Below, one piece after another: positions 41,435 to 49,930 of a stretch of 64,000 nt of DNA; the stretch's first letter is position 1; each line of letters starts with the position of its first letter. The notes beneath the pieces were generated by a model, which did not search any database, was not told the origin of the DNA, and saw only the letters and a list, made by a program, of their open reading frames with translations. Source of the stretch: Saccharomonospora marina XMU15 (GTDB lineage: Bacteria; Actinomycetota; Actinomycetes; Mycobacteriales; Pseudonocardiaceae); assembly GCF_000244955.1 (NCBI RefSeq), contig NZ_CM001439.1:496001-560000 (forward strand), in the 5' to 3' direction. A program made the translations under genes and the position numbers.

Positions 41435-42120
41435 CGAGGGTGCTGATCGTCGAGGACGAGGAATCGTTCGCCGACCCGCTGGCCTTCCTGTTGCGCAAGG
41501 AGGGCTTCACCGCTGCCGTGGCCACCACCGGGCAGGAGGCACTCGAGGAGTTCGACCGCAACGGTGCCGACATCGTGCTGCTCGACCTGATGCTGCCCGG
41601 GATGAGCGGCACGGACGTGTGCAAGCAGTTGCGCCAGCGCTCCGCCGTGCCTGTGATCATGGTCACCGCGCGGGACAGTGAGATCGACAAGGTGGTCGGG
41701 CTCGAACTCGGGGCCGACGACTACGTCACCAAGCCGTACTCGGCGCGCGAGCTGATCGCCAGGGTCCGCGCCGTGCTCCGCCGCGGCGCCGAGCCCGCGG
41801 GTGACAACGAGGTGACACCCCAGGTGCTCGCGGCGGGACCGGTACGCATGGACGTCGAGCGGCACGTCGTGACCGTGGACGGGGAAGAGGTCCCGCTGCC
41901 GCTGAAGGAATTCGATCTGCTCGAATACCTGCTGCGTAACGTGGGTCGCGTGCTCACCCGCGGCCAGTTGATCGACCGGGTCTGGGGTGCCGACTACGTC
42001 GGCGACACCAAGACCCTCGACGTGCACGTGAAACGGCTGCGGTCCAAGATCGAACCGGACCCCGGCTCGCCGAGGCACCTGGTGACCGTTCGCGGGCTCG
42101 GCTACAAGTTCGAAACCTGA
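41431..42120 (+). CDS. regX3: Response regulator RegX3
   Basis: 229 residues. Receiver with phospho-acceptor D52 (IVLLDLMLPG), T/K at MVTARDSE and YVTKPYSARELIARV, then an OmpR-type winged helix (KEFDLLEYLLRNVGRVLTRGQLIDRVWG, KRLRSKIEPD). GTG start with GGGAGG upstream. Activates phosphate-starvation genes; likely target sites include the repeat at 40106-40137. Confidence 0.95.
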   Translation: MTRVLIVEDEESFADPLAFLLRKEGFTAAVATTGQEALEEFDRNGADIVLLDLMLPGMSGTDVCKQLRQRSAVPVIMVTARDSEIDKVVGLELGADDYVTKPYSARELIARVRAVLRRGAEPAGDNEVTPQVLAAGPVRMDVERHVVTVDGEEVPLPLKEFDLLEYLLRNVGRVLTRGQLIDRVWGADYVGDTKTLDVHVKRLRSKIEPDPGSPRHLVTVRGLGYKFET

Positions 42121-42229
42121 CCGCTTCCACCCCCGATGTCGGCGACCGAGCGCGACGATGACCTCACCGGTGGTGGCACTGCTGCATATCGGCACAGTGA
42201 GGGGCCGAAGCCAGGTACCGTAGGGCTTC

Positions 42230-43210
42230 GTGCGCCTAGGGGTACTCGACGTGGGGTCGAACACCGTTCACCTGCTTGTGGTGGACGCGCATCGTGGTGC
42301 CCACCCGACGCCGATGCACTCGGAGAAGACCGTGCTGCGGCTCGGCGAACGCATCACGGGGGACGACAAGCTCAGCGATGCCGGAGCCGCCGAACTGTCC
42401 AGGACGGTGGCCGCGGCCAAGAAGTCGGCGGAGCGGCTCGGCTGCGAGGATCTGATGGCGTTCGCCACATCGGCCGTGCGAGAGGCGGGCAACGCGGGCA
42501 AGGTGCTGCGAAAGGTCGCCGAAGAGACCGGCGTGGAACTGCAGGTGCTCAGCGGCACCGACGAGGCGCGGCTGACGTTTCTCGCGGTGCGCCGCTGGTT
42601 CGGCTGGTCGGCGGGAAAGCTGCTGGTCCTCGACATCGGTGGGGGTTCGCTGGAGGTCGCGATGGGGATCGACGAGGAACCCGCGCTCGCGGCATCGTTG
42701 CCGCTCGGTGCGGGCCGGATCACCCGGACGCGGTTGCGGCACGATCCGCCGACCCGCTCCGAACTCGTGGCGACCACGGCGTGGCTGGAGGACCAACTCG
42801 GCGACCTCGCCAAGGAGGTCACCCGGCTCGGCGAGCCCGATCGAGTGGTAGCGACCTCGAAGACGTTCCGCTCTCTTGCCCGGCTCACCGGTGCCGCGCC
42901 ATCCTCAGCAGGCCCGAGGGTGCGCAGGGTGCTCACCGACACAGCGTTACGCCAGCTGATCGCGTTCGTGTCGCGGATGCCCTCCTCCGACATCGCCGAA
43001 CTGGAAGGGGTCAGCGCGAGCAGGGCGCATCAACTGGTCGCCGGAGCACTCGTGGCGCAGGCCACCATGCGAGCGCTGTCACTGGAGCTGCTGGAGATCT
43101 GCCCGTGGGCCCTGCGGGAGGGCGTGATCCTGCGGCGGCTGGACCATGTCAGTGACACGAATGGCACGGACCAAACCCCGCTTTTGACCGGCCAGGGACG
43201 GTGCGGATGA
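42230..43210 (+). CDS. Ppx/GppA family exopolyphosphatase
   Basis: 326 residues from a GTG. Actin-like ATPase core: MRLGVLDVGSNTVHLLVVD, FATSAVREAGN, LVLDIGGGSLEVAMG, and GVSASRAHQLVAGALVA. It hydrolyses polyphosphate or pppGpp; the family has the Rv0496-type length. Position after senX3-regX3 links it to phosphate storage. TACCGT lies 8 bases before the start, so the transcript may be leaderless. Confidence 0.9.
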   Translation: MRLGVLDVGSNTVHLLVVDAHRGAHPTPMHSEKTVLRLGERITGDDKLSDAGAAELSRTVAAAKKSAERLGCEDLMAFATSAVREAGNAGKVLRKVAEETGVELQVLSGTDEARLTFLAVRRWFGWSAGKLLVLDIGGGSLEVAMGIDEEPALAASLPLGAGRITRTRLRHDPPTRSELVATTAWLEDQLGDLAKEVTRLGEPDRVVATSKTFRSLARLTGAAPSSAGPRVRRVLTDTALRQLIAFVSRMPSSDIAELEGVSASRAHQLVAGALVAQATMRALSLELLEICPWALREGVILRRLDHVSDTNGTDQTPLLTGQGRCG

Positions 43211-43262
43211 CGCCTGGGTTCACACTAGACGCAGACAACGCGCGACGGGCACGGTGGAAAGG

Positions 43263-44720
43263 ATGACTCGAGACAGCGACGGCGGGCGGCCACAGAAGAC
43301 CGTGGCCGAGCTACTCGCCGAGCACGGCGGCCAGGTCGGCGGCAATCCGCGCCGTCGGCGGCGTCGCGCTGCCGAGGACGACGACGCGCCAGGCGGTCGC
43401 ACGCCCAGAATGGGGGACACGGCACCTCAGGCGATCATCGACAGGGTTCGTTCCGAAGGGCCGCAGCCACCTCGTACCCGGCACAACGGCCACGCCGCGC
43501 CCGAGGCCAACGAGGAACCGCCGCCGGGTCGTGGCGGGCCGCGTCCGGGGCCGCCTCAGGCCCCGCCGCCACAGGCTCCGCGCCAGGGCCAACAGCCGCA
43601 GCCGCCGAAACCACGACAGCAGCAGTCGGGGCCACTTCCGCGCCCGCAGCACCCGACGGGCGGTTATCCCGTCCCCGGCGCCGAGGAGGTAGGCAGGCCG
43701 CCGCTGCCGCCGAGGGCGCCCAACGGAAGGCCGCCGCAGGGTGGGGTCCAGACCAACGGCGCGGTCAAACCGCCGCTCAACGGGGCACCGCACGGTCACA
43801 CCGGCCCCAACGGCGTTCCCAACGGCGTCAAGCCACCGGGTGACGCGCAGGGCCGGATGAACTCGACGAGGCGCGTGCAGCCCGCACCGCCGCCCGCCGG
43901 TCAGCCACCGTCGTCGGCGCAGGACGGTTCGCTGGCCGCCAGGCTCGACGGGCTCGGCGAAGCGGAGGCCGATGTCGCCGAGCCGAAGGGTCCACCGCCG
44001 CCCGCACCGCACGGCACCGGCGCCTACCCCGCGCCGCCGCATCGGCGCAGGCCGCCACGGCTTCCCCCGGCGCCACCGCCGGAGCCCAGCACCGAGCAGT
44101 TCCCCGCGGTGGACGAGACGGCCATCGCGCAGGCACTGCCCGGCGCGGCCGCGGAGCCGCCCGCCGGGCTCTCCGGCTGGCACGGACAGCGCCAGGGTGG
44201 CTTCGACGACACCGAGATCGCCGTGCTGCCCACGCTCCCGCAGGAGGGCGACGACGAGGCCGAGGAGGGGCCGCCGACCGGCTACTACGTGCCGGAGTTC
44301 GACGATGACGACGACGCCTCGCAGCCCTACCGCAGCGGTGTGCTCGACGACGACCCGCTCGGCGAGGCGGACGACTACCGCGACTACGACGACGACTCCG
44401 GTGAGTTCACCTACGACGAATCCGAGGAGGCGGGCGAGGCCGCGCAGGAGACGGCATCGCCCGCACGGCAGTGGCTGGCGCTCGCGGGCCAACTCGCACT
44501 CGGCGTGGTCGGTGGCGCTGGTGTGTGGCTGGGGTTCAACTGGCTTTGGGTGGCGCTGCCCGCGGCCGCTCTCGTCGCGGCGCTGGTGGTTACCGTCGGG
44601 CTCGTCTGGATCGTGCGAAAGGTCAGGCGCGCGGAGGACCTGCAGACGACCGTGCTGGCACTGCTCGTCGGCCTGGTGGTGACCGTGTCCCCCGCCGCGC
44701 TGTTACTCCTCTCCAGGTAG
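43263..44720 (+). CDS. Pro-rich membrane protein (Rv0497-like)
   Basis: 485 residues. N-terminus TVAELLAEHG, basic RRRRRRAAEDD, then a long disordered Pro/Gln/Gly-rich region (PPQAPPPQAPRQGQQPQPPKP) and an acidic stretch (DDDDDASQPY; YDDDSGEFTYDE), ending in three membrane segments (LALAGQLALGVVGGAGVWLGF, LWVALPAAALVAALVVTVGLVWIV, TVLALLVGLVVTVSPAALLLL). ATG at 43263; a GTG at 43254 would add 3. Homologs sit between ppx and the isomerase in mycobacteria. Function unknown. Confidence 0.8.
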   Translation: MTRDSDGGRPQKTVAELLAEHGGQVGGNPRRRRRRAAEDDDAPGGRTPRMGDTAPQAIIDRVRSEGPQPPRTRHNGHAAPEANEEPPPGRGGPRPGPPQAPPPQAPRQGQQPQPPKPRQQQSGPLPRPQHPTGGYPVPGAEEVGRPPLPPRAPNGRPPQGGVQTNGAVKPPLNGAPHGHTGPNGVPNGVKPPGDAQGRMNSTRRVQPAPPPAGQPPSSAQDGSLAARLDGLGEAEADVAEPKGPPPPAPHGTGAYPAPPHRRRPPRLPPAPPPEPSTEQFPAVDETAIAQALPGAAAEPPAGLSGWHGQRQGGFDDTEIAVLPTLPQEGDDEAEEGPPTGYYVPEFDDDDDASQPYRSGVLDDDPLGEADDYRDYDDDSGEFTYDESEEAGEAAQETASPARQWLALAGQLALGVVGGAGVWLGFNWLWVALPAAALVAALVVTVGLVWIVRKVRRAEDLQTTVLALLVGLVVTVSPAALLLLSR

Positions 44721-44723
44721 CGC

Positions 44724-45521
44724 GTGGCCGCAGCGATCCGGGTCGGCCTTTCGACGGCCTCGGTGTGGCCGCTTCGCGCGGGCGAGGGTTTCGAACTCGC
44801 CGCCGCGCTCGGGTACGACGGCGTCGAGGTCATGGTGTGGGCCGACCCGGAGAGTCAGAGCGTGTCCGCGCTTCGCAAGCGCAGCCGCAGCACCGGCATG
44901 CCGGTGCTGTCCATCCACTCGCCGTCACTGTTGATCACCCAGCGGGTGTGGTCCCCGGACCCAGTGGTGCGGCTGCGCAGATCCGTCGAGGCGGCCGTGG
45001 AGCTGGAGGCTCGGACCGTTGTGGTCCACCCGCCGTTTCGGTGGCAGCGCCGCTACGGAGACGCGTTCGCCGACCTGCTCATCGAGTTGGAGGAGGAAAG
45101 CGGGGTCGAGATCGCCGTGGAGAACATGTTCAAGGTGCGTCCTCCCGGTGGCGCCAGGACCAGCCGGGTTTCGGCGTTTCGCCCCTCCATCGACCCCACC
45201 GACGTGGGCTACCGCCACTACACGCTGGACCTCTCGCACACCGCCGCCGCCGGGATGGACGCGATGCTGCTGGCCAAGCGGATGGGGGAGCGGTTGTCGC
45301 ACGTGCACCTCGCCGACGGCACCGGCGTCCCCAAGGACGAGCACCTGGTGCCGGGGCGAGGCAACCAGCCGTGCGCACGGCTGCTGGAGTACCTGCTGGA
45401 GCACGGCTACCGCGGTCACGTCGTGCTGGAGGTCAACACCCGTGGCGCGAGGTACATGGCAAGGCGCGCCAAGGATCTCGCCGAGGCACTGCTGTTCACC
45501 CGCCTGCATCTGGGCCAGTAG
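44724..45521 (+). CDS. Sugar phosphate isomerase/epimerase family protein
   Basis: 265 residues from a GTG, 3 bases after the Pro-rich gene. Xylose-isomerase-like TIM barrel: VGLSTASVWPLRAGEGFELAAALGYDGVEVMVW, VVHPPFRWQRRY, IAVENMF, YTLDLSHTAAAG, SHVHLADGTG, HVVLEVNTRGA: Glu, Asp-His, His, Glu as metal ligands. Reaction unknown; equivalent of Rv0498. Confidence 0.88.
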   Translation: MAAAIRVGLSTASVWPLRAGEGFELAAALGYDGVEVMVWADPESQSVSALRKRSRSTGMPVLSIHSPSLLITQRVWSPDPVVRLRRSVEAAVELEARTVVVHPPFRWQRRYGDAFADLLIELEEESGVEIAVENMFKVRPPGGARTSRVSAFRPSIDPTDVGYRHYTLDLSHTAAAGMDAMLLAKRMGERLSHVHLADGTGVPKDEHLVPGRGNQPCARLLEYLLEHGYRGHVVLEVNTRGARYMARRAKDLAEALLFTRLHLGQ

Positions 45522-45590
45522 GCGAACCCGCGCCACCGGCATCGCTGTGCCCGGGGGGAGAGCGTTTCGTGCCTACTCACACGTACAGTC

Positions 45591-46523
45591 ATGCTCGTGG
45601 AGCCGCTGCGTTCGCTGATTCTCGCTGCCGCGGGCAGTGAAAGCATCCGTCGTCTGGTAGCCACGGCGCCCGGCGCTCGTGGTGTGGTGGGCAGGTTCGT
45701 CGCGGGGGAGACCATCGAGGAGGCACTGCGGGCGGTGCGCGGGCTCGCCGCCGACGGCAGGTGCGCGACTTTGGACTACCTCGGTGAGTACACCAGTGAC
45801 GAGGAGCAGACCGAGCGGATCGTGCGCACCTACCTGCGCTTGCTCGACGAGTTGTACGCCAGCGGGCTCACCGCTCACGCCGAGGTGAGCGTGAAGCTCT
45901 CCGCGGTCACCGTGGCGGGCGATGAGGGGTTGGCGTTGCGCAACGCAGGCCGTATCTGCGCCGCAGCGGAGCAGTGCGGCACCACCGTGACCGTCGACAT
46001 GGAGGACCACACCACCACTGACGCCACGTTGCGGGTGGTCACCGAACTGCGAAGGACGTGGCCCTCGGTGGGAGCGGTGTTGCAGTCGTACCTGCGGCGC
46101 ACCGAGAGCGACGCCGTCGCGTTGTCGGGTAAGGGTTCTCGGGTGCGGCTGTGCAAGGGCGCGTACGCCGAACCCGCCGAGGTGGCGTTCGCCCGGGCAC
46201 ACGAGGTCGATCTGAGCTATGTCCGTAGCGCTAATGTGCTGCTCGAGGGTGGTGCGTACGCGATGTTCGCGACGCACGACCCTCGGCTGGTCGAGGTGCT
46301 CGGGCAGCGGGTGCGCTGGTACGGACGGGAGCGGGGCAGCTACGAGTACCAGATGCTTTACGGGGTCCGGCCGGACGAGCAGCGTCGGCTGGCGGCGGAA
46401 GGGGAGACCGTGCGCGTGTACGTGCCGTTCGGGGAGCAGTGGTACGGCTACTTGATGCGGAGGTTGGCGGAGCGGCCTGCCAACACCGCGTTCTTCCTCC
46501 GAGCGCTGGCCAGCCGTTCGTGA
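45591..46523 (+). CDS. Proline dehydrogenase
   Basis: 310 residues, a stand-alone PutB-type FAD barrel. EVSVKLSAVT, VTVDMEDHTTTDATL, GAVLQSYLRRTESD, VRLCKGAYAEPAEVAF, ATHDPRLVEV, YEYQMLYGVRPDEQRRL, VYVPFGEQWYGYLMRRLAERPAN are the family blocks. It oxidises proline to pyrroline-5-carboxylate. Its stop overlaps the next start (GTGA). proC, the reverse pathway step, is 870 bases downstream. Confidence 0.95.
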   Translation: MLVEPLRSLILAAAGSESIRRLVATAPGARGVVGRFVAGETIEEALRAVRGLAADGRCATLDYLGEYTSDEEQTERIVRTYLRLLDELYASGLTAHAEVSVKLSAVTVAGDEGLALRNAGRICAAAEQCGTTVTVDMEDHTTTDATLRVVTELRRTWPSVGAVLQSYLRRTESDAVALSGKGSRVRLCKGAYAEPAEVAFARAHEVDLSYVRSANVLLEGGAYAMFATHDPRLVEVLGQRVRWYGRERGSYEYQMLYGVRPDEQRRLAAEGETVRVYVPFGEQWYGYLMRRLAERPANTAFFLRALASRS

Positions 46524-47350
46524 GCGCCGCGGAGCAGGAGGTCGCCCCGTTCGGGGAGGCCTGTGCCGTCCGTTCCCTGGGGGACGGCACGTTCACCGCG
46601 GATCTGCGGTTCGAATGGTCCATCGGAGGTCACCCGCACGGGGGTTTTTTGTTGGCGCTGCTCGCCAACGCGGCGGGCAGGGCGCTGGCAGAGCGAGGCG
46701 AGCCGCCCGCCGACCCCATGGTGGTCAGCGCGGAATTCCTGCGCGCACCCGCTGTGGGGCCCGCACTGTTGCGTACCGACATCCGCAAGATCGGGCGCAG
46801 GGCCACGGTGGTGGCGGTCGGCCTGGAGCAGCGGGGTCGAAGCTGCGTGGAGGGCAGGGTCACGGTGGGCAGGTTGCCGGTGCGGCCGCCGGTGTGGACC
46901 GACGCACCCGCGCTGCCCGCCGAACCGCCCCCAGGCACCATCCCGCTCACCGGGGAGACGTCGGACGGTGTGTTCAACCTGGCCAGCGGTTGCGACGTGC
47001 GTATCGACCCGGCCACTGCGGGCTACCTGTCCGGCAGGACGGGTGACCCGCCCCGGCTGCGCCTGTGGGCACGGCCGAAGGAGGGTGAGCCCGACCCGCT
47101 GTTCGCGTTGCTGGCCTGCGACATCAACCCGCCCGTGGTGTTCAACCTCGGCAGGTTCGGCTGGGCGCCGACAGCGCAACTGACCGCGCTGGTACGGACC
47201 CGGCCCTGCGCCGGTTGGCTGCGGGTGCACGTGGAGGCGCGTTCGGTGCAGGAAGGCTGGTTCGACTCCGACGCGGTCGTGGTGGACGCCCACGGTCGCA
47301 TCGTCTGCCAAGCAAGGCAGTTGGCGCTGTCCCCGGCGCCGAGCGGGTAG
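46520..47350 (+). CDS. Acyl-CoA thioesterase (TesB-like hotdog) protein
   Basis: 276 residues from GTG 46520. Double-hotdog: FEWSIGGHPHGGFLLALLANAAGRAL (the GGHPHGG loop), PMVVSAEFLRAPAVGPALLRTDIRKIGRRATVVAV, later FNLGRFGWAPTAQLTALV, WLRVHVEARSVQEGWFDSDAVVVDAHGRIVCQARQLAL. Hydrolyses acyl-CoA; substrate unknown. Coupled to the proline dehydrogenase gene. Confidence 0.85.
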   Translation: MSAAEQEVAPFGEACAVRSLGDGTFTADLRFEWSIGGHPHGGFLLALLANAAGRALAERGEPPADPMVVSAEFLRAPAVGPALLRTDIRKIGRRATVVAVGLEQRGRSCVEGRVTVGRLPVRPPVWTDAPALPAEPPPGTIPLTGETSDGVFNLASGCDVRIDPATAGYLSGRTGDPPRLRLWARPKEGEPDPLFALLACDINPPVVFNLGRFGWAPTAQLTALVRTRPCAGWLRVHVEARSVQEGWFDSDAVVVDAHGRIVCQARQLALSPAPSG

Positions 47351-47393
47351 CCGGCTGCCCGGGCGGGTAGCACGCTGCCTAGGCTTTGCGGCC

Positions 47394-48203
47394 ATGGGAA
47401 CCATCGCGGTACTGGGTGCGGGAAAGATCGGCGAGGCGCTGCTGTCCGGGCTGATCAGCGGGGGAAAGCCCGCCGAAGAGCTGCTGTTCACCGAGCGGCA
47501 TCCCGAGCGGGCGGCCGAGTTGACCGAGCGCTACGGCATCGCGTCGGTGGGCGTGGCGGAGGCCGCCAAGCGGGCCGAGGTGCTGGTCGTGGCCGTCAAG
47601 CCGCAGGACATCGAGCCGTTGCTGGCCGAACTCGCGCCGCTGGTCGATTCCGGCTCGCTGGTGGTCTCGCTGTGTGCCGGGCTGCCGACCACGCTGTACG
47701 AGCGCAAGCTTCCCGATGCGGTGCCGGTGGTGCGGGTGATGCCCAACACCCCGATGCTGGTCGGTGAGGCGATGAGCGCGGTTTCGCCCGGCAGGTACGC
47801 CACCGCCGAACACGTGCGGGCAGTGGAGGACATGCTGCGTTCGGTCGGCAAGGTCGTCGAGGTTCCCGAGGCGCAGCAGGACGCGGTGACCGCGCTGTCG
47901 GGCTCCGGCCCCGCCTACTTCTTCTACCTGGTCGAGGCGATGATCGACGCGGGCATTCTGCTGGGGCTGCCCAGGGCCGTCGCCGAGCAGCTGATCGTGC
48001 AGTCGGCGGTGGGGGCCGCCAAGATGCTCGCGCAGGGCAGTGAGCATCCCGTGTTGCTGCGGGAGGCCGTGACCTCGCCCGCGGGCACCACCATCAACGC
48101 CATCAGGGAGTTGGAGCGACACGGGGTACGTGCCGCTCTGCTGGCCGCCATCGAGGCGGCAAGGGACCGATCGGTGGAACTGGGTAAGGCCCACGAGGCG
48201 TGA
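47394..48203 (+). CDS. proC: Pyrroline-5-carboxylate reductase
   Basis: 269 residues. NADPH loop VLGAGKIGEALLSGLISGG, VVAVKPQDIEPLL, MPNTPMLVGEA, and LSGSGPAYFFYLVEAMIDAG plus VTSPAGTTINAIRELE. Last step of proline synthesis. ATG 47394. The same order (proC, BldC-like gene, bS22 gene) is found in mycobacteria. Confidence 0.97.
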   Translation: MGTIAVLGAGKIGEALLSGLISGGKPAEELLFTERHPERAAELTERYGIASVGVAEAAKRAEVLVVAVKPQDIEPLLAELAPLVDSGSLVVSLCAGLPTTLYERKLPDAVPVVRVMPNTPMLVGEAMSAVSPGRYATAEHVRAVEDMLRSVGKVVEVPEAQQDAVTALSGSGPAYFFYLVEAMIDAGILLGLPRAVAEQLIVQSAVGAAKMLAQGSEHPVLLREAVTSPAGTTINAIRELERHGVRAALLAAIEAARDRSVELGKAHEA

Positions 48204-48285
48204 CCGGCACCGTCGCTGGAGTCAATCCCCTCGACAGGCGTCGCACTGGCCCCACCTGTCCCGCTACCCTCGGCGTCAGCACGTG

Positions 48286-48328
48286 CGTGTCGGTACCGCT
48301 CGGTGGGGAAGCCGAGCGGCACGACACG
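48286..48328 (+). terminator. Stem-loop between proC and the BldC-like gene
   Basis: CGTGTCG (48286-48292) pairs with CGACACG (48322-48328), and CCGCTCGG (48296-48303) with CCGAGCGG (48312-48319), around TGGGGAAG. It ends 25 bases before the next start. It could end proC transcription or regulate the following gene. Confidence 0.55.
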
Positions 48329-48353
48329 TGCCGAAGGGGCACGGTGAATTGTT

Positions 48354-48569
48354 ATGTCGCCGAGCAGGAAAGAAGACATGCCGGGGCCCCGGCAGGTCCA
48401 GTTCCTGACCGTCGCCGAGGTGGCCGCGCTGATGCGGGTGTCGAAGATGACCGTCTATCGGCTCGTGCACTCGGGGGAACTGCCTGCCGTCCGGGTCGGC
48501 AAGTCGTTCCGGGTGCCGGAAAAAGCTGTGCACGACTACCTGGACAACGCTTACTTCGACGTTGGGTAG
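48354..48569 (+). CDS. BldC/excisionase-like MerR-type HTH protein
   Basis: 71 residues. FLTVAEVAALMRVSKMTVYRLVHSGELPAVRVGKSFRVPEKAVHDYLDNAYFDVG is a single MerR-like winged helix as in BldC-family/Rv0500A proteins. ATG 48354 gives MSPSRKED; ATG 48378, with AGGAAAGAAG upstream, is an alternative. DNA-binding regulator, probably multimerising on direct repeats; target unknown. Confidence 0.92.
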   Translation: MSPSRKEDMPGPRQVQFLTVAEVAALMRVSKMTVYRLVHSGELPAVRVGKSFRVPEKAVHDYLDNAYFDVG

Positions 48570-48640
48570 GCCTGGGAAAGGCTTCCAGCGGTGACGGGTA
48601 ACCTGGTAGGTCGTTCGTGACCGACCGTTGAGGAGCGCCT

Positions 48641-48742
48641 GTGGGCTCGGTGATCAAGAAGCGCCGTAAGCGTATGTCCAAGAAGAAGCACCGCAAACTG
48701 CTTCGCCGCACGCGGGTGCAGCGCCGCAAGCAGGGCAAGTGA
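48641..48742 (+). CDS. bS22-type 33-residue basic ribosomal protein
   Basis: 33 residues, GTG with GAGGAG upstream: [20 protein letters not shown] then [12 protein letters not shown]. This is the AURKAIP1/COX24-like peptide identified as bS22 in the mycobacterial 30S subunit (Rv0500B, as I recall). The order BldC-like gene then bS22 gene is conserved in actinomycetes. Confidence 0.93.
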   Translation: MGSVIKKRRKRMSKKKHRKLLRRTRVQRRKQGK

Positions 48743-48895
48743 CCCGCTGACGCCCGGCCTGCGCGGGCGCGGGTCCGCAGGGCGTAACCGCCGTCGAAAA
48801 CAGGTCACAGCCGGTTCGTTCACGTGCGGTTCGCCGGTACCATTCGAACTGTCTCGTCCGATCCGCCGCCAGACCTGCCTCTTCGCGGGGGTGTG

Positions 48896-49930
48896 ATGCC
48901 GTCGAAAGCCGTCCTCATCACCGGGGTGGCCGGTGAGCTGGGCGGGCGGCTCCTCGCGCGGTTGGGCAACAGCGCAGACCTCGAACGTGTCATCGGTGTC
49001 GACACGGCTCCCCCGCGCGAGGACGTGCTGCGGCGGATGGGCCGGGCCGAGTTCGTTCGCGCCGACATCAGGAACCCGCTCATCACGAAGATCATCACCT
49101 CCTCGGAGGTCGACACCGTGGTGCACGCGGCCACCACGTCGCATCCGGTGGAACCGGGTCGGCGCAGGGCGATCAAGGAAGTCAACGTCATCGGCACCAT
49201 GCGGCTGCTGGCCGCGTGTCAACGGTCGCCGCGCGTGCGCAAGCTGGTCGTCAAGTCCACGGCCGCGGTCTACGGGGCGGGGCCGCGCTCGCAGGCGGTG
49301 TTCACCGAGGACTCGGAACTGAGCGGCTCCGCCTCGAGCGGCTACGCCAAGGACGCCGTCGAGATGGAGGGCTACGTGCGGGGCCTGTCCCGCCGCCGCC
49401 CCGACATCGACATGACCGTGCTGCGGTTCGTCAACGTGGTGGGGCCGGACATCGACACGGTGTTCTCACGGTACTTCGCGATGCCGGTGGTGCCGACCGT
49501 GCTCGGTTTCGACGCGCGGCTGCAACTGCTGCACGCCTGCGACGCGCTCGGCATCCTCGAACACGCGACGCTGCACGACCGGCCGGGCGTGTTCAACGCC
49601 GCATCCGACGGGGTAATCACGGTCGGACAGGCGATCCGTCGAGCGGGTCGGCTGGAACTGCCCGTGCTGCCCGACGCGATGCCCGCGCTGGGCAGGATGC
49701 TGCGGGGCGCCCGGGTCGTCGACTTCTCCTCCGACCAGGTGCGGCTGCTCAACTACGGCCGCGTCGTGGACAACACCAAGCTGAAGCAGGAATTCGGCTA
49801 CACCCCGAGATGGACGACGCGGGAGGCCTTCGACGACTACGTGCAGGGTAGGGGCCTGCGGTCGGTCGTTGACGGGCAGCGACTCGCGAGACTGGTGACG
49901 AAGGTCGACGCTTGGAGGGCGAAGCTGTGA
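48896..49930 (+). CDS. NAD-dependent epimerase/dehydratase (extended SDR)
   Basis: 344 residues, ATG after GGGGGTG. Rossmann loop AVLITGVAGELGGRLLARL, then VDTVVHAATTSHPVEPGRR, VVKSTAAVYGAG, SGYAKDAVEMEGYVRGL. The catalytic YxxxK is not in its usual form (GYAKDAVEME), so catalysis is doubtful. Equivalent of Rv0501 (galE2) by position. Overlaps the acyltransferase gene by GTGA. Confidence 0.85.
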   Translation: MPSKAVLITGVAGELGGRLLARLGNSADLERVIGVDTAPPREDVLRRMGRAEFVRADIRNPLITKIITSSEVDTVVHAATTSHPVEPGRRRAIKEVNVIGTMRLLAACQRSPRVRKLVVKSTAAVYGAGPRSQAVFTEDSELSGSASSGYAKDAVEMEGYVRGLSRRRPDIDMTVLRFVNVVGPDIDTVFSRYFAMPVVPTVLGFDARLQLLHACDALGILEHATLHDRPGVFNAASDGVITVGQAIRRAGRLELPVLPDAMPALGRMLRGARVVDFSSDQVRLLNYGRVVDNTKLKQEFGYTPRWTTREAFDDYVQGRGLRSVVDGQRLARLVTKVDAWRAKL

